Origin: a virus
Strand: one strand, 5' to 3'
Length of the DNA stretch: 64,000 nt
Virus record (IMG/VR): IMGVR_UViG_3300032116_000088
Span: 1-64,000 of that record
The position numbers and the translations under genes are program-made. The notes beneath the pieces are model-generated. The model made no database searches. It was not told the DNA's origin and was given only the letters and a program-made list of their open reading frames with translations. Positions 55,615 to 63,918 of this stretch are shown here, in pieces; positions within the stretch are counted from its first letter, which is position 1; each line of letters starts with the position of its first letter.

Positions 55615-56147
55615 TGGCTGGTGCAGTAAATAACTTTAGCCCACAGCAAAACTGGCAATCAATCGGTGGCCAAGGATTTTCTGGGTACAACAACCAAAGC
55701 GGTTATGGTGGACCGGTTGCACGTGGACAGTTAGATGGTATTCGGATTGGAACTGGCCGTGTTCCACATGCAGAATACCCTGATGGTTATTTAGGAACCA
55801 TTCGTTCAAGACGAGATGACCGTCTACTTGACTCTATTAAAAACAGGGTTAATCAAAAAGCATATCAGCGTGGTGTTCACAAGGGTGAACGTATTGAGCC
55901 TAGTGCTTACTACTGGAGCATAGATTTTAATGACCAGTCAAGTCTTAAAAGACAAATGAAGGCTAAGCTAGTTAATATGAATGGCGTAAACATTTATATG
56001 GTTCCTAAAGGTGCACCAGAAATGCAGCTTATTCCTGCCCCTCATCTAGTTAACGATGGAAAATCAAACCTTCGTTCAGATGGCCCTGGAGAATTTGACG
56101 TTAATCGTGCAAATAGAATGAATTATCTAAAGCCGAGGTGGGCATAA
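55614..56147 (+). CDS. Unknown protein, Gly/Tyr-rich N-terminus with folded middle (177 aa)
   Basis: The GTG start overlaps the upstream stop. The N-terminal ~40 residues are Gly/Asn/Gln/Tyr-rich (NWQSIGGQGFSGYNNQSGYG), like a low-complexity sticky segment. A basic segment (RSRRDDRLLDSIKNRVNQKA) follows, then a compact domain (AYYWSIDFNDQSSLKRQMKA, VNIYMVPKGAPEMQLIPAP). It overlaps the next gene by one base. Confidence 0.62.
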   Translation: MAGAVNNFSPQQNWQSIGGQGFSGYNNQSGYGGPVARGQLDGIRIGTGRVPHAEYPDGYLGTIRSRRDDRLLDSIKNRVNQKAYQRGVHKGERIEPSAYYWSIDFNDQSSLKRQMKAKLVNMNGVNIYMVPKGAPEMQLIPAPHLVNDGKSNLRSDGPGEFDVNRANRMNYLKPRWA

Positions 56148-56497
56148 TGCCGTATACATTTGATGGACGTTACGACTATACTAAGCCTTGGACTAAGGCC
56201 CCAATGCAACCAAAATGGTCGTATAATGGACCTTGGGCAAGTAATGAAGAAAGACTTACACAACAAGCTTTGATGGTAATGACAGTTCCAGGAGTACAAA
56301 TTCAACAAATGGTAAAAGCCCCATTGCCTCAAATACAGTTATTTCCGGCTAGGTACGGCTATGGTGACCGTCAACAGCCAGGAATTGATGATGTTGTTAG
56401 TATTAATAGAAATTATGTTGAACCTAGAATTTCTTGGTATTCCGGTGGAGTAGCGGGCTCTTTGGGTGCAAGCAGAAATAGTTTGGAGAGTAACTAA
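56147..56497 (+). CDS. Unknown aromatic-rich protein (116 aa)
   Basis: ATG 56147 in a TAATG overlap is preferred over an ATG 9 bases earlier. The protein is Tyr/Trp/Gln/Pro-rich (RYDYTKPWTKAPMQPKWSYN, RYGYGDRQQPGIDD, ISWYSGGVAGSLG). It looks like a structural or self-associating protein. The stop overlaps the next ATG by one base. Confidence 0.6.
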   Translation: MPYTFDGRYDYTKPWTKAPMQPKWSYNGPWASNEERLTQQALMVMTVPGVQIQQMVKAPLPQIQLFPARYGYGDRQQPGIDDVVSINRNYVEPRISWYSGGVAGSLGASRNSLESN

Positions 56498-58395
56498 TGG
56501 GTATGAAAGAATTTGGTGAAGGCCACAAAGGAGCCGGAGGCGCACCAGTACCACCAGCCGAACCTACTGTTGTTGCATCCGAAGGAACTACAGGCGCATT
56601 AACTCCAGAAGAAATGAAAAGCCGCCTATCCGCTCAAGCATCGACCCCAACTAGAACCCCCTATATTCCTGGGCAAAAAGTTGAACAAGATGTTGTACTT
56701 GATAAGCCAGCTGAACGTCCAAGCATAACTGAAAAAGGAACAGGAAAAGTTCTAAACGTTCGTTACCCTGAAGACTTTGAAGCATCTACTGCAGGACAAA
56801 ACGCCAAAAACCTCTGGAAACTTAAAGGAAATGCCGTTATTGGAGAAACTCACGATTTAAATGGAAATCCTATAGCAGATACATTTGTTCAAAAGATGAG
56901 TGCTCCAGTAACTGTAGGGGCATCCTCAGAGAAACCATCAAGAAAATCTAGAGAAGCAACAGTTCTTTCTAATAGACCAGCACCACAAAGTGAGTACGAA
57001 GCTCAACTAATTGCTAGAAGAACAGCTGCTGGGTCTACAAGACCATCAAGAACTCAAGCAAGTATATATAAGTCTGCCAGCGAAAACCTTAGACTACTAG
57101 AGGACCACTGGAATAAAGTACACACATTGCTTGGTGGAAATGATGAGACTGGTGAAAAAGACTTAGATATTAATCACCCAGTGTTTGCTGCCCACGTCAG
57201 AATTGGTGGAAATCTAGCTGCAGCAAGAATGTCATTAATAAATTCTAAAAATGCAGCACTACAAAATAACACCGAAGAAGCAATTAGGCATTTAACAGAT
57301 GCTACCCATATGATTCACGCTGCTAATAGTGCGGATGGCGGAATGCACTCTTCAGAGTATTACACCAGTGCAGGAAGTTTGCCTCCAGTAGGAACAGCAG
57401 GAACAGATAAAGACCGTGCACATATGGTTGTAGAGTACCCTACAGCAAAAACCGCAGGGGCATTGATACCTTCAGTAAAACTTGGTAGATACGGTAGTGT
57501 GGAAAACACTCAAGCTAATTTTGAAAAAGTAGAGAATCTTAGAAGAAAACTAAGAGCCAACGACCCTTCTGTATCTGGAGTAAACAGGCAACTATTTAAC
57601 AGAGTTTATAGAATGCTTAAAAAAGGAACCGCTGTCGGTGGTGCTGAATTTAGTAGAGAACTTGGAACAGGAACAAATGTTGCTGGACAAGATGCCATTA
57701 ATCCAGCCGCATTAAAGACAGAAGGTGTTGTAAACATAAGCGAAGCCAACAAGGGCGGAGCTAGAGGAGACATCTCTAAAGGTGAACCTCAGCAGTTTGT
57801 ATATGTACACCCAGACGCTATGCCAGGTAATGCTGTAGCATTCTTTAATAAAGAAACTGGAAAAACTTCCTTCCATGTTGATGGTGGTCCTCCAATAAAG
57901 AGACCAAGTACTCCTCCAATTGCAGTTCCTTATGGACAACACTTATTTAAAAAGGTAGTTGACAGAGAAGGAATGGAAATTCCTCATCTAAAAGATGATG
58001 GAACTCCATTAAGTTTTGAAGAACTTAAGGATGCAGGAGCTCTTACACAAACAGTAACTCCAGTAGCAGCAGCTCCATCTGCTGCTCAAGCCCCTAAGCC
58101 AAAAGCAGAAGCTAAACCAGAGCCACGTTCATGGGATGTTCTTACTAAAGAGCAAAGAGAGGCTGCGGCTCAAAAAGCGGCTGACCGTAAAGCAGAAACT
58201 GACAAGCAGCTATCTGATATTGATGCCCAGATATCCCAACTTCCATCCGTATTAAATAAAGCCTATGAATGGAAACTATCCCAAAAGAAAACAAGGACAA
58301 AGGGACCTAGAAAAACTGGACGTAAAAACATGACAGATGCAGAGCTTATTGCAGAAGCCTTGACTCAAGGCGTTACAAGGTCTGAAGGAAAGTAA
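56497..58395 (+). CDS. Large unknown protein with helical HLxDA domain and disordered flanks
   Basis: The protein has 632 residues. The N-terminal ~190 residues are Pro/Thr/Ser/Lys-rich and likely unstructured. A helical domain at about 195-280 contains NLRLLEDHWNKVHTLLGG and EEAIRHLTDATHMIHAANSA. A second folded part (about 415-520) has EPQQFVYVHPDAMPGNAVAF and KTSFHVDGGPPIKR. The C-terminus is basic and helical (KKTRTKGPRKTGRKNMTDAE). Its HLTDA-type motif recurs in the next genes. The function is unknown; an internal virion or ejected protein is possible. Confidence 0.7.
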   Translation: MGMKEFGEGHKGAGGAPVPPAEPTVVASEGTTGALTPEEMKSRLSAQASTPTRTPYIPGQKVEQDVVLDKPAERPSITEKGTGKVLNVRYPEDFEASTAGQNAKNLWKLKGNAVIGETHDLNGNPIADTFVQKMSAPVTVGASSEKPSRKSREATVLSNRPAPQSEYEAQLIARRTAAGSTRPSRTQASIYKSASENLRLLEDHWNKVHTLLGGNDETGEKDLDINHPVFAAHVRIGGNLAAARMSLINSKNAALQNNTEEAIRHLTDATHMIHAANSADGGMHSSEYYTSAGSLPPVGTAGTDKDRAHMVVEYPTAKTAGALIPSVKLGRYGSVENTQANFEKVENLRRKLRANDPSVSGVNRQLFNRVYRMLKKGTAVGGAEFSRELGTGTNVAGQDAINPAALKTEGVVNISEANKGGARGDISKGEPQQFVYVHPDAMPGNAVAFFNKETGKTSFHVDGGPPIKRPSTPPIAVPYGQHLFKKVVDREGMEIPHLKDDGTPLSFEELKDAGALTQTVTPVAAAPSAAQAPKPKAEAKPEPRSWDVLTKEQREAAAQKAADRKAETDKQLSDIDAQISQLPSVLNKAYEWKLSQKKTRTKGPRKTGRKNMTDAELIAEALTQGVTRSEGK

Positions 58396-58397
58396 TT

Positions 58398-60191
58398 ATG
58401 GCAAAATTAACAAAAGCAGAACAAGAGTTTTTGGCAAAGAAAAAAGCCGCTAGTCAAGAAAAGTCTACAGCTAAAGCGACTAAGAAAAAACAAGACAAAG
58501 CAGCTGTAACTAAAGAGCAACTTCTAGAGCAGATTAAGCAAGCGGGAGAAAGAAAAGCTAGCAAAGATGCTGAAACAAGAAATATTCTTGAAAATGGAGA
58601 TGTTTCTGCTAACGAACTTGGTGGAGATACTTTAGGGTTTGGAAATCCTAGTAGCCAGTTAAGTAGTAATTATAACTATCACAAAGCATTTTTAGCTCTA
58701 CATAATGACTTAAGCTTTAGAGTTCAAGGAATTCAAGATGATTTAAGAGATTCTGCAACTAAAAAAGCAAAGGAAGCAGCAGCTAAGCAGTCAGAAGAGC
58801 TTGGAAGAAAAGTTGATGTAGATAATTTGGTAAACGAAAAAGGAGAAAGAATTTCCTTTATTGATACTAGAGTTCAAAAAAATATTGACCCAATTAACTA
58901 TCACCTATCTGCCGCTTATAAAAAGTATTCTGATTCTGTAGAGGCGCACAAAGCAGGAAAAGCGTTATCTTCAGTTCAGCATTTAACTGATGCTTCTGAC
59001 CATTTAGCTGCAGCTATAAACCTTTTTAAAAACAATTTCAGTACTCAAAAATATGGAAAAATAGCTAAATTTAAAGGTGATAAAACCTTTAATATTAACA
59101 ATGACAGTGACAATTTGTTGAACAATATTGTTAATGGGTATACGGACCACGCTTTTGAGAGGGCAACAGCTTCTGGAGATTTAAAGCCATCGGTGGCAGA
59201 AAAAGCTCGTACTATATTAAGTCAATCAGAAGGTTCAGGTCAAATTAGGCAATATGGTCAAATCACTGCACCTCAAGAAAAGCTTGCTGTACCCCAGTAT
59301 GCTGTAACTCAAACAAGAGAAGAAAAAGCAGAAGCAGCAAAGCAAGCTGAAGAAAAAAGACAAAAAAGACTTTCTTCAATACGTATGACTAAAGCTCAAC
59401 TAGGACAAATCAACATAGTAAAACCAGCAACTGATACAAGTGGTGTTGAAGGGTTTATTGGAACTTCCGGATACGATTCCGAAGAATACCAAAAAAACTT
59501 TAATCTTCGTTGGAAGAGCGAGCAAATTATGCCAGCATTTCAAAAGGATGAAGAAAGAACTGCAAATTCAGCTGCAGAAGTTGGTAAGCAGTATGAGCCA
59601 AAAACTTTTGTTGGGTCTCTAGCACATCAAAATCCAGATGAATGGCACAAATTAAAGCAAGTAAAAGACCACTGGGTTTCTAAGGGAAATCGTCCAGAAG
59701 ATTTTGAAGGAAGCTCTGGACATATTGACCCAGATTCCTATATAAAAGAAAATAAATTGGATGTATCCGAGATTACACCGTCTATGGATACTATTAAAAA
59801 GTGGGCAAGACTTACGACCTCTATAGATTCCTCTGGAAAAGTAGTAAACATGGAAGGGTTTGTTCCTACTGCCGCAGAAACAGCAAGAGCAAATACTCAA
59901 GAAAAGTTGGCTAAACCAGGAGAGTGGGTTGGAGTTCCTGAAGATATTAATAGACGGCAAGCTGCAAGGGCTTCAAGAGGCGTTGTTGAGATAAAGGCCT
60001 CACGGTCATCCGAATTTTTAAAAACAGCTGACTCATCAAAATTGGGTTCTGATATGGAGCAAGAACCTGAAGCTACTGCGTCAGATGTTTTAAAAACCGA
60101 ACAGGAAAAAATTATAAATAAACCAGTTACTGATACAGGAGTAGTTACAGGTGGGTTAAACTCACACTTTGATACAGGAAGAGGTGTCTAA
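58398..60191 (+). CDS. Large unknown protein with HLTDASxHLxAA helical domain
   Basis: The protein has 597 residues. The N-terminal ~75 residues are very Lys/Gln/Glu-rich (AKKKAASQEKSTAKATKKKQ). The helical domain at about 90-215 includes YHKAFLALHNDLSFRVQGIQ and SSVQHLTDASDHLAAAINLF, matching the motif in the 56497 and 60394 proteins. The remainder is polar and charged (KAEAAKQAEEKRQKRLSSIR) with DPDSYIKENKLDVSE. It lies 2 bases after the previous gene. It may form elongated helical rods and may be a virion internal protein. Confidence 0.7.
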   Translation: MAKLTKAEQEFLAKKKAASQEKSTAKATKKKQDKAAVTKEQLLEQIKQAGERKASKDAETRNILENGDVSANELGGDTLGFGNPSSQLSSNYNYHKAFLALHNDLSFRVQGIQDDLRDSATKKAKEAAAKQSEELGRKVDVDNLVNEKGERISFIDTRVQKNIDPINYHLSAAYKKYSDSVEAHKAGKALSSVQHLTDASDHLAAAINLFKNNFSTQKYGKIAKFKGDKTFNINNDSDNLLNNIVNGYTDHAFERATASGDLKPSVAEKARTILSQSEGSGQIRQYGQITAPQEKLAVPQYAVTQTREEKAEAAKQAEEKRQKRLSSIRMTKAQLGQINIVKPATDTSGVEGFIGTSGYDSEEYQKNFNLRWKSEQIMPAFQKDEERTANSAAEVGKQYEPKTFVGSLAHQNPDEWHKLKQVKDHWVSKGNRPEDFEGSSGHIDPDSYIKENKLDVSEITPSMDTIKKWARLTTSIDSSGKVVNMEGFVPTAAETARANTQEKLAKPGEWVGVPEDINRRQAARASRGVVEIKASRSSEFLKTADSSKLGSDMEQEPEATASDVLKTEQEKIINKPVTDTGVVTGGLNSHFDTGRGV

Positions 60192-60394
60192 TGGATGACG
60201 GAGACGGCTCATTAACCCTTGAACTTCAAGCATTTCAAGTAGCTAAAAATTCAATTAATTACAGAGGCTCAGCCCCTTGTCCACAATGTGGTATTGTAAT
60301 GAACCCAGTTCAATACATGTATGATGCTTTAGGAACTTGTCCTGATTGTAGCGAAAAACGACGTCAGGACCGTATCAGAAGAAAAATGGTTTAA
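60191..60394 (+). CDS. Small zinc-ribbon protein (67 aa)
   Basis: The 67-residue protein overlaps both neighbours by one base. The zinc ribbon is clear: CPQCGIVMNP followed by LGTCPDCSEKRR. The N-terminus is acidic and helical (DGSLTLELQAFQVAKN), and the C-terminus is basic (RRQDRIRRKMV), suggesting nucleic-acid binding. It resembles small ribbons of unknown role in phage genomes. Confidence 0.7.
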   Translation: MDDGDGSLTLELQAFQVAKNSINYRGSAPCPQCGIVMNPVQYMYDALGTCPDCSEKRRQDRIRRKMV

Positions 60395-60780
60395 TGACAC
60401 ACCCAGCATTTAATCAGGCACATAATCTACTATGGCACATGGTGGATTACGCCAATATACACGGTCGTAATTTAGGTTTTGATAATGTTGATAAAATTAC
60501 TGGACATTTAAGAAACGCCATGAATGCCTTACAGTCAGCGGATACGCAGCATAAGACCCAACCTTTTAGCACATCTGCTATGCTAGAACTAAAGGATGCA
60601 GGCCACCATTTAAACCAAGCTGCTAAAGCATTTGATATTAGGGATGAAATGGGTCAAAGGGTAGACTATCCTTTAAGTACAGATATTTTGCAAGCCCAAA
60701 TGGGTGAGCAGCAAAAAGAGTTCGTAGATAACTATGCGAACGATATGAATGAAGGAAGAAAAAATGGCCGTAAATACTAG
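60394..60780 (+). CDS. Stand-alone helical HLxxA-domain protein (128 aa)
   Basis: The 128-residue protein is almost entirely the helical domain seen inside the larger neighbours. AFNQAHNLLWHMVDYANIHG and SAMLELKDAGHHLNQAAKAF match YHKAFLALHNDL and SSVQHLTDASDHLAAAINLF of the 58398 protein in order and spacing. It contains no disordered tail, so it may define the minimal fold. It overlaps the next gene. Confidence 0.68.
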   Translation: MTHPAFNQAHNLLWHMVDYANIHGRNLGFDNVDKITGHLRNAMNALQSADTQHKTQPFSTSAMLELKDAGHHLNQAAKAFDIRDEMGQRVDYPLSTDILQAQMGEQQKEFVDNYANDMNEGRKNGRKY

Positions 60781-60976
60781 CCGTTCAATGAACGAAAGTT
60801 TAGACGCAGGCGCAACTGATGGTAAGTACCGTAAAGTTCGCCCAAACACCGAGGTTCTAGACCACGATGGTCATGAAAAAACCTTAGATAACCGTCAGCT
60901 ACTACACCCATTTGCTGGATATGGATTTGTTACGTCAGAAGCACCAGATTCGTCTAAAGTAAACCCAGGCAAATAA
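60764..60976 (+). CDS. Small unknown protein (70 aa)
   Basis: ATG 60764 has GGAAG at proper distance; an in-frame ATG 15 bases earlier is less likely. The polar protein reads SMNESLDAGATDGKYRKVRP, then LDHDGHEKTLDNRQLLHPFA. It overlaps the previous gene by 17 bases in another frame. No motif is recognised. Confidence 0.6.
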   Translation: MAVNTSRSMNESLDAGATDGKYRKVRPNTEVLDHDGHEKTLDNRQLLHPFAGYGFVTSEAPDSSKVNPGK

Positions 60977-60994
60977 TTTTAAGAGAGTAATATA

Positions 60995-62782
60995 ATGGCT
61001 AAACCTCCTAGCGGTTCAGGTTCTCCTAGAAAAAGAGCACCTAGAACCGGAACTAAAAACCAACCTCTTGCAGTACCGGAAACATTAACAACCCCAATTG
61101 AAGCTAGTAGTCCGGAAAATGCTGAAAAACTTAAAGCCGCCCTTGCTGCGAGTCAACAGGGCGATGTTTTAGTTCCAAAAACTAGAGAATCAGAAACCGA
61201 GTTTAGAGCCTCAAGACCTGTCACAGATTACGTTAAAAGTGATTTAGAAAGACAACTTTCTTTTGAAAACAGTATAAAAGAAGATGTTCCGGTCAATCCA
61301 GTAAAGGCTCAAAGAAGCAGAGATAGAGCTAGTGTAACCAGAGCATTTGGACCAACTTCTGTAGCTAGGTCAACTGCTATTAACTATAATTATCCTCAAA
61401 TTGCAAGTAGAATTTCTGTTGAACAAGTTCCACAGGACGCAACAATAAGGGGAATGGACGACTCTGTAACTCCAGACCCAGATGCTGGAAAAATATTTGT
61501 TAAAAGAGGTGAACCAGTATTTTCAGAAACCCCTACATCAGTAAGCCCTGGACAACCTGTTACTAGCCCACTATTTACTTCTAGACAAGAAGCAAATAGA
61601 AGACAGTTAAATAAACAGCAAAGATTAGCTCAACAAGCTAGCTACGGTCCTGAATATATGGACTCTTTGAAAGAAGCATATAAGTTTCATTTTCCTGGGA
61701 GTAAACTTCCTATGGATGAGCACGGCCTTTTTGACCATAACTTCGCGCACACAGCAATAGACTCAAAAATAAAAGCAGATGAACAAAAAGTTCAAGAAGA
61801 AAAAGAAAAAAATGCCCCTAGAAGGGTTGAACCAAAAGTTTCTTCTGGTATTGATTTAACAGTTAGTCCATCACCATCGATTCCTAACCAGATGATGTGG
61901 AGAGATGTCTTTAGACCTCTTGAAGGTGTTAAAACTGCCATGCCACATAGCCACAAAGTAGAATTAAAAAGTGATGGAAGTGCAGTTGTAACTCCTGTTT
62001 CAACTTCTCCAGGCTTGCCTGCCCCTGTTGAAATGCCTCAAAATGCAACAACAATTCCTGCAAATAAACCAATAACTGCAGAGCATTATGAAGACACAGG
62101 AAAAGAACACGTTGTAAATGGTCAGCGTGTATTTGCATACAATAAAATTATTACACCTTATTCAAGAACTAACAATAACGGCGTAGGTGGTCTATTAAGG
62201 GGCGCTCCACAGGTAGCACCAGGAACATTTTATCGTCACCCAGACACTGGAGAAATTGTTCAAACATTTGAGCAGCCTCAAGAACAGAAACAATCAGCAG
62301 TGGAAATGCATCACGCCGCATTATTTGTTAAATATGCACCTTCTTCCTCCTACGGTAATAAAGAAGATAGATATAGACAAACAGGAAGCACAAGCCGTAA
62401 TTGGACAAGAGACGCACTACAAAAAGCAATTAAATCAGTTCGTAATGGTGATGTTGCAGGAACTATGCGGGATTTAGAGCAAAATCCAGATTATATTCAC
62501 GATTTATTTAAAGAACATTTTCAAGTATTACCTGCAAAGCGTGCAGCATATCGCGAATATCTTGCAAAGCAAAAAGAGGATGAGACCAGTGTTCCAGAAA
62601 AACTTCCAGAAATTAATCAGGCAGATTTAGAAGCGCAAAAAAGAGAAATTAAAAATGCAGCACAAATAGCAAGTTCATTTGGCCGTTTTGCTTCTCCAGA
62701 TAGCGGAACGTTGTCTGGTCTAGGAAATGCCGCCAGAGCACAACGAGCAAAGAATAGAAGCGAAAGATTAAAAGGATTTTAG
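60995..62782 (+). CDS. Large unknown Pro/Lys/Arg-rich protein of the helical-domain block
   Basis: The protein has 595 residues. The N-terminus is basic and proline-rich (PPSGSGSPRKRAPRTGTKNQ). Middle segments include SLKEAYKFHFPGSKLPMDEH and ITAEHYEDTGKEHVVNGQRV. A helical region near 437-510 (EMHHAALFVKYAPSSSYGNK, then DALQKAIKSVRNGDVAGTMR) resembles the HLxDA domain in layout (helix, loop, second helix with regularly spaced Ala/Leu). The C-terminus is RAQRAKNRSERLKGF. A hairpin terminator overlaps its stop. Confidence 0.68.
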   Translation: MAKPPSGSGSPRKRAPRTGTKNQPLAVPETLTTPIEASSPENAEKLKAALAASQQGDVLVPKTRESETEFRASRPVTDYVKSDLERQLSFENSIKEDVPVNPVKAQRSRDRASVTRAFGPTSVARSTAINYNYPQIASRISVEQVPQDATIRGMDDSVTPDPDAGKIFVKRGEPVFSETPTSVSPGQPVTSPLFTSRQEANRRQLNKQQRLAQQASYGPEYMDSLKEAYKFHFPGSKLPMDEHGLFDHNFAHTAIDSKIKADEQKVQEEKEKNAPRRVEPKVSSGIDLTVSPSPSIPNQMMWRDVFRPLEGVKTAMPHSHKVELKSDGSAVVTPVSTSPGLPAPVEMPQNATTIPANKPITAEHYEDTGKEHVVNGQRVFAYNKIITPYSRTNNNGVGGLLRGAPQVAPGTFYRHPDTGEIVQTFEQPQEQKQSAVEMHHAALFVKYAPSSSYGNKEDRYRQTGSTSRNWTRDALQKAIKSVRNGDVAGTMRDLEQNPDYIHDLFKEHFQVLPAKRAAYREYLAKQKEDETSVPEKLPEINQADLEAQKREIKNAAQIASSFGRFASPDSGTLSGLGNAARAQRAKNRSERLKGF

Positions 62783-62789
62783 TCCTTTT
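62770..62789 (+). terminator. Hairpin terminator closing the 54.7-62.8 kb block
   Basis: AAAAGGA (62770-62776), loop TTTTAG, and TCCTTTT (62783-62789) pair for 7 bp. The left arm includes the last codons of the preceding gene, and T-rich sequence is provided by the right arm. The stem is A/T-heavy, so the terminator is weaker than the others. Confidence 0.55.
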
Positions 62790-62791
62790 AC

Positions 62792-62822
62792 TTGCATTTA
62801 TTACTAAATATAGTAGTATATA
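62792..62822 (+). promoter_or_regulatory. Promoter candidate for the right-end genes
   Basis: TTGCAT (62792-62797) is followed 17-19 bases later by AGTATA/TATATA (62815-62822), and the region is very AT-rich. It directly follows the terminator and precedes an AAGGAG site and ATG 62848. The position supports a promoter, but the -10 is ambiguous. Confidence 0.38.
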
Positions 62823-62847
62823 AGTATCACTAATAAGGAGTATAAAC

Positions 62848-63045
62848 ATGGAAACCAATGCCGCTCAAAATGCCTTAAATAAACTAAAAGAAGCTGCCCC
62901 AGAATACGCTGAGCGTTGGGAAGTCAATCCTAAATATGATGTTCCACATCTAGGCCCGTATATCTACGTTGATGATAATACCGGCCATATAACTAGCCAA
63001 CAAATGGGATTAAAGTATTACGGTAAGGAAAACAATGACGGATAA
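62848..63045 (+). CDS. Small unknown protein (65 aa)
   Basis: The 65-residue acidic protein follows an AAGGAG site. It contains helix ALNKLKEAAPEYAERWEVNP and a strand region GPYIYVDDNTGHITSQQMGL. It overlaps the next gene by 11 bases in another frame. The fold looks compact but is not recognised. Confidence 0.62.
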   Translation: METNAAQNALNKLKEAAPEYAERWEVNPKYDVPHLGPYIYVDDNTGHITSQQMGLKYYGKENNDG

Positions 63046-63592
63046 ACCAATAATTGGTTCAAAGCCAATAGATGGACCAGTAATTCGCCTACTTCGTTGT
63101 ATGGTGTGTGAAACCTGGGAAGAACTACCAGACTACGAGGGTCCATCTAATTTTGATTATTTATTAGAGATTTCTCTAGAAAAACATAAGTTTCCATCGG
63201 GAGACCCTCACGTAGGAAAACTGTTTAAAGTACCAGTAAAGTCGTGGGCTAATCCAGAGCAAAAGCAGGCAATTCTAAAGCAATTGGCTACGGGTGGTTC
63301 TAAAGGTTTAGATGAACTAGACCCTAATAAAAAGTTTTATGAAACAAAAATGACATTCGCTGAGGATGCCATGAATTGTTGGGTTGCACATAATAAAGTT
63401 ACAACAAACTGTGAAGATTATGAATCGCCTAAAAAGCGTTTGTTACCTGATACAGCAGTTGAACGTAAAGAGCTGGGATTACCAAAGCCAGAACATTTGG
63501 AAGGGCCCCAGGTCTACACTTGCCATTTCTGTCCCTACCATGGTAAAGTGTTAGAACGTAAACGCCAATTTCTTGGCCTATATAACAAATAA
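63035..63592 (+). CDS. Zinc-binding protein of unknown function (185 aa)
   Basis: Cysteine pairs near both ends (LLRCMVCETWEELPDYEG and YTCHFCPYHGKVLE) could form a zinc site of C-x2-C plus C-x2-C type. The middle is helical (PEQKQAILKQLATGGSKGLD, then EDAMNCWVAHNK). No family is assigned. It is probably involved in nucleic-acid or protein contacts. Confidence 0.68.
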   Translation: MTDKPIIGSKPIDGPVIRLLRCMVCETWEELPDYEGPSNFDYLLEISLEKHKFPSGDPHVGKLFKVPVKSWANPEQKQAILKQLATGGSKGLDELDPNKKFYETKMTFAEDAMNCWVAHNKVTTNCEDYESPKKRLLPDTAVERKELGLPKPEHLEGPQVYTCHFCPYHGKVLERKRQFLGLYNK

Positions 63593-63600
63593 GGAATAAC

Positions 63601-63909
63601 ATGGAAAACAATAAAAAAGAAGTAAAAAAGCAATTTGTAGTTAACATTTATGTAGATGACACTTTCTCGGTGGATTTGGCTAAGCCAGAAGATTCACCAG
63701 AAACTCAACAGGACGCAACTGTAGCTGATGTTTATCAGTGGGCTCACCAGTTGATTAAAGAAATTGATGACCAGCGTCTTGTAGAGCGTTTTGCATCAAC
63801 ATTAGTTCAGTTGCTAACACCACCGCAGGAAGCATCGGTTCCTGATGTAATTAGCGAAAAGCTAGCAGAGCGTGGAATTAAACCAGAAAGCTCAGAAGAA
63901 ACCGCCTAA
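63601..63909 (+). CDS. Acidic unknown protein (102 aa)
   Basis: The 102-residue protein follows an AAGGAA site. A lysine-rich start (ENNKKEVKKQFVVNIYVDDT) leads to an acidic, helical rest (VADVYQWAHQLIKEIDDQRL, then PPQEASVPDVISEKLAERGI). No known domain. It lies just before a gene cut by the window end. Confidence 0.62.
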   Translation: MENNKKEVKKQFVVNIYVDDTFSVDLAKPEDSPETQQDATVADVYQWAHQLIKEIDDQRLVERFASTLVQLLTPPQEASVPDVISEKLAERGIKPESSEETA

Positions 63910-63918
63910 ACTAATTAT

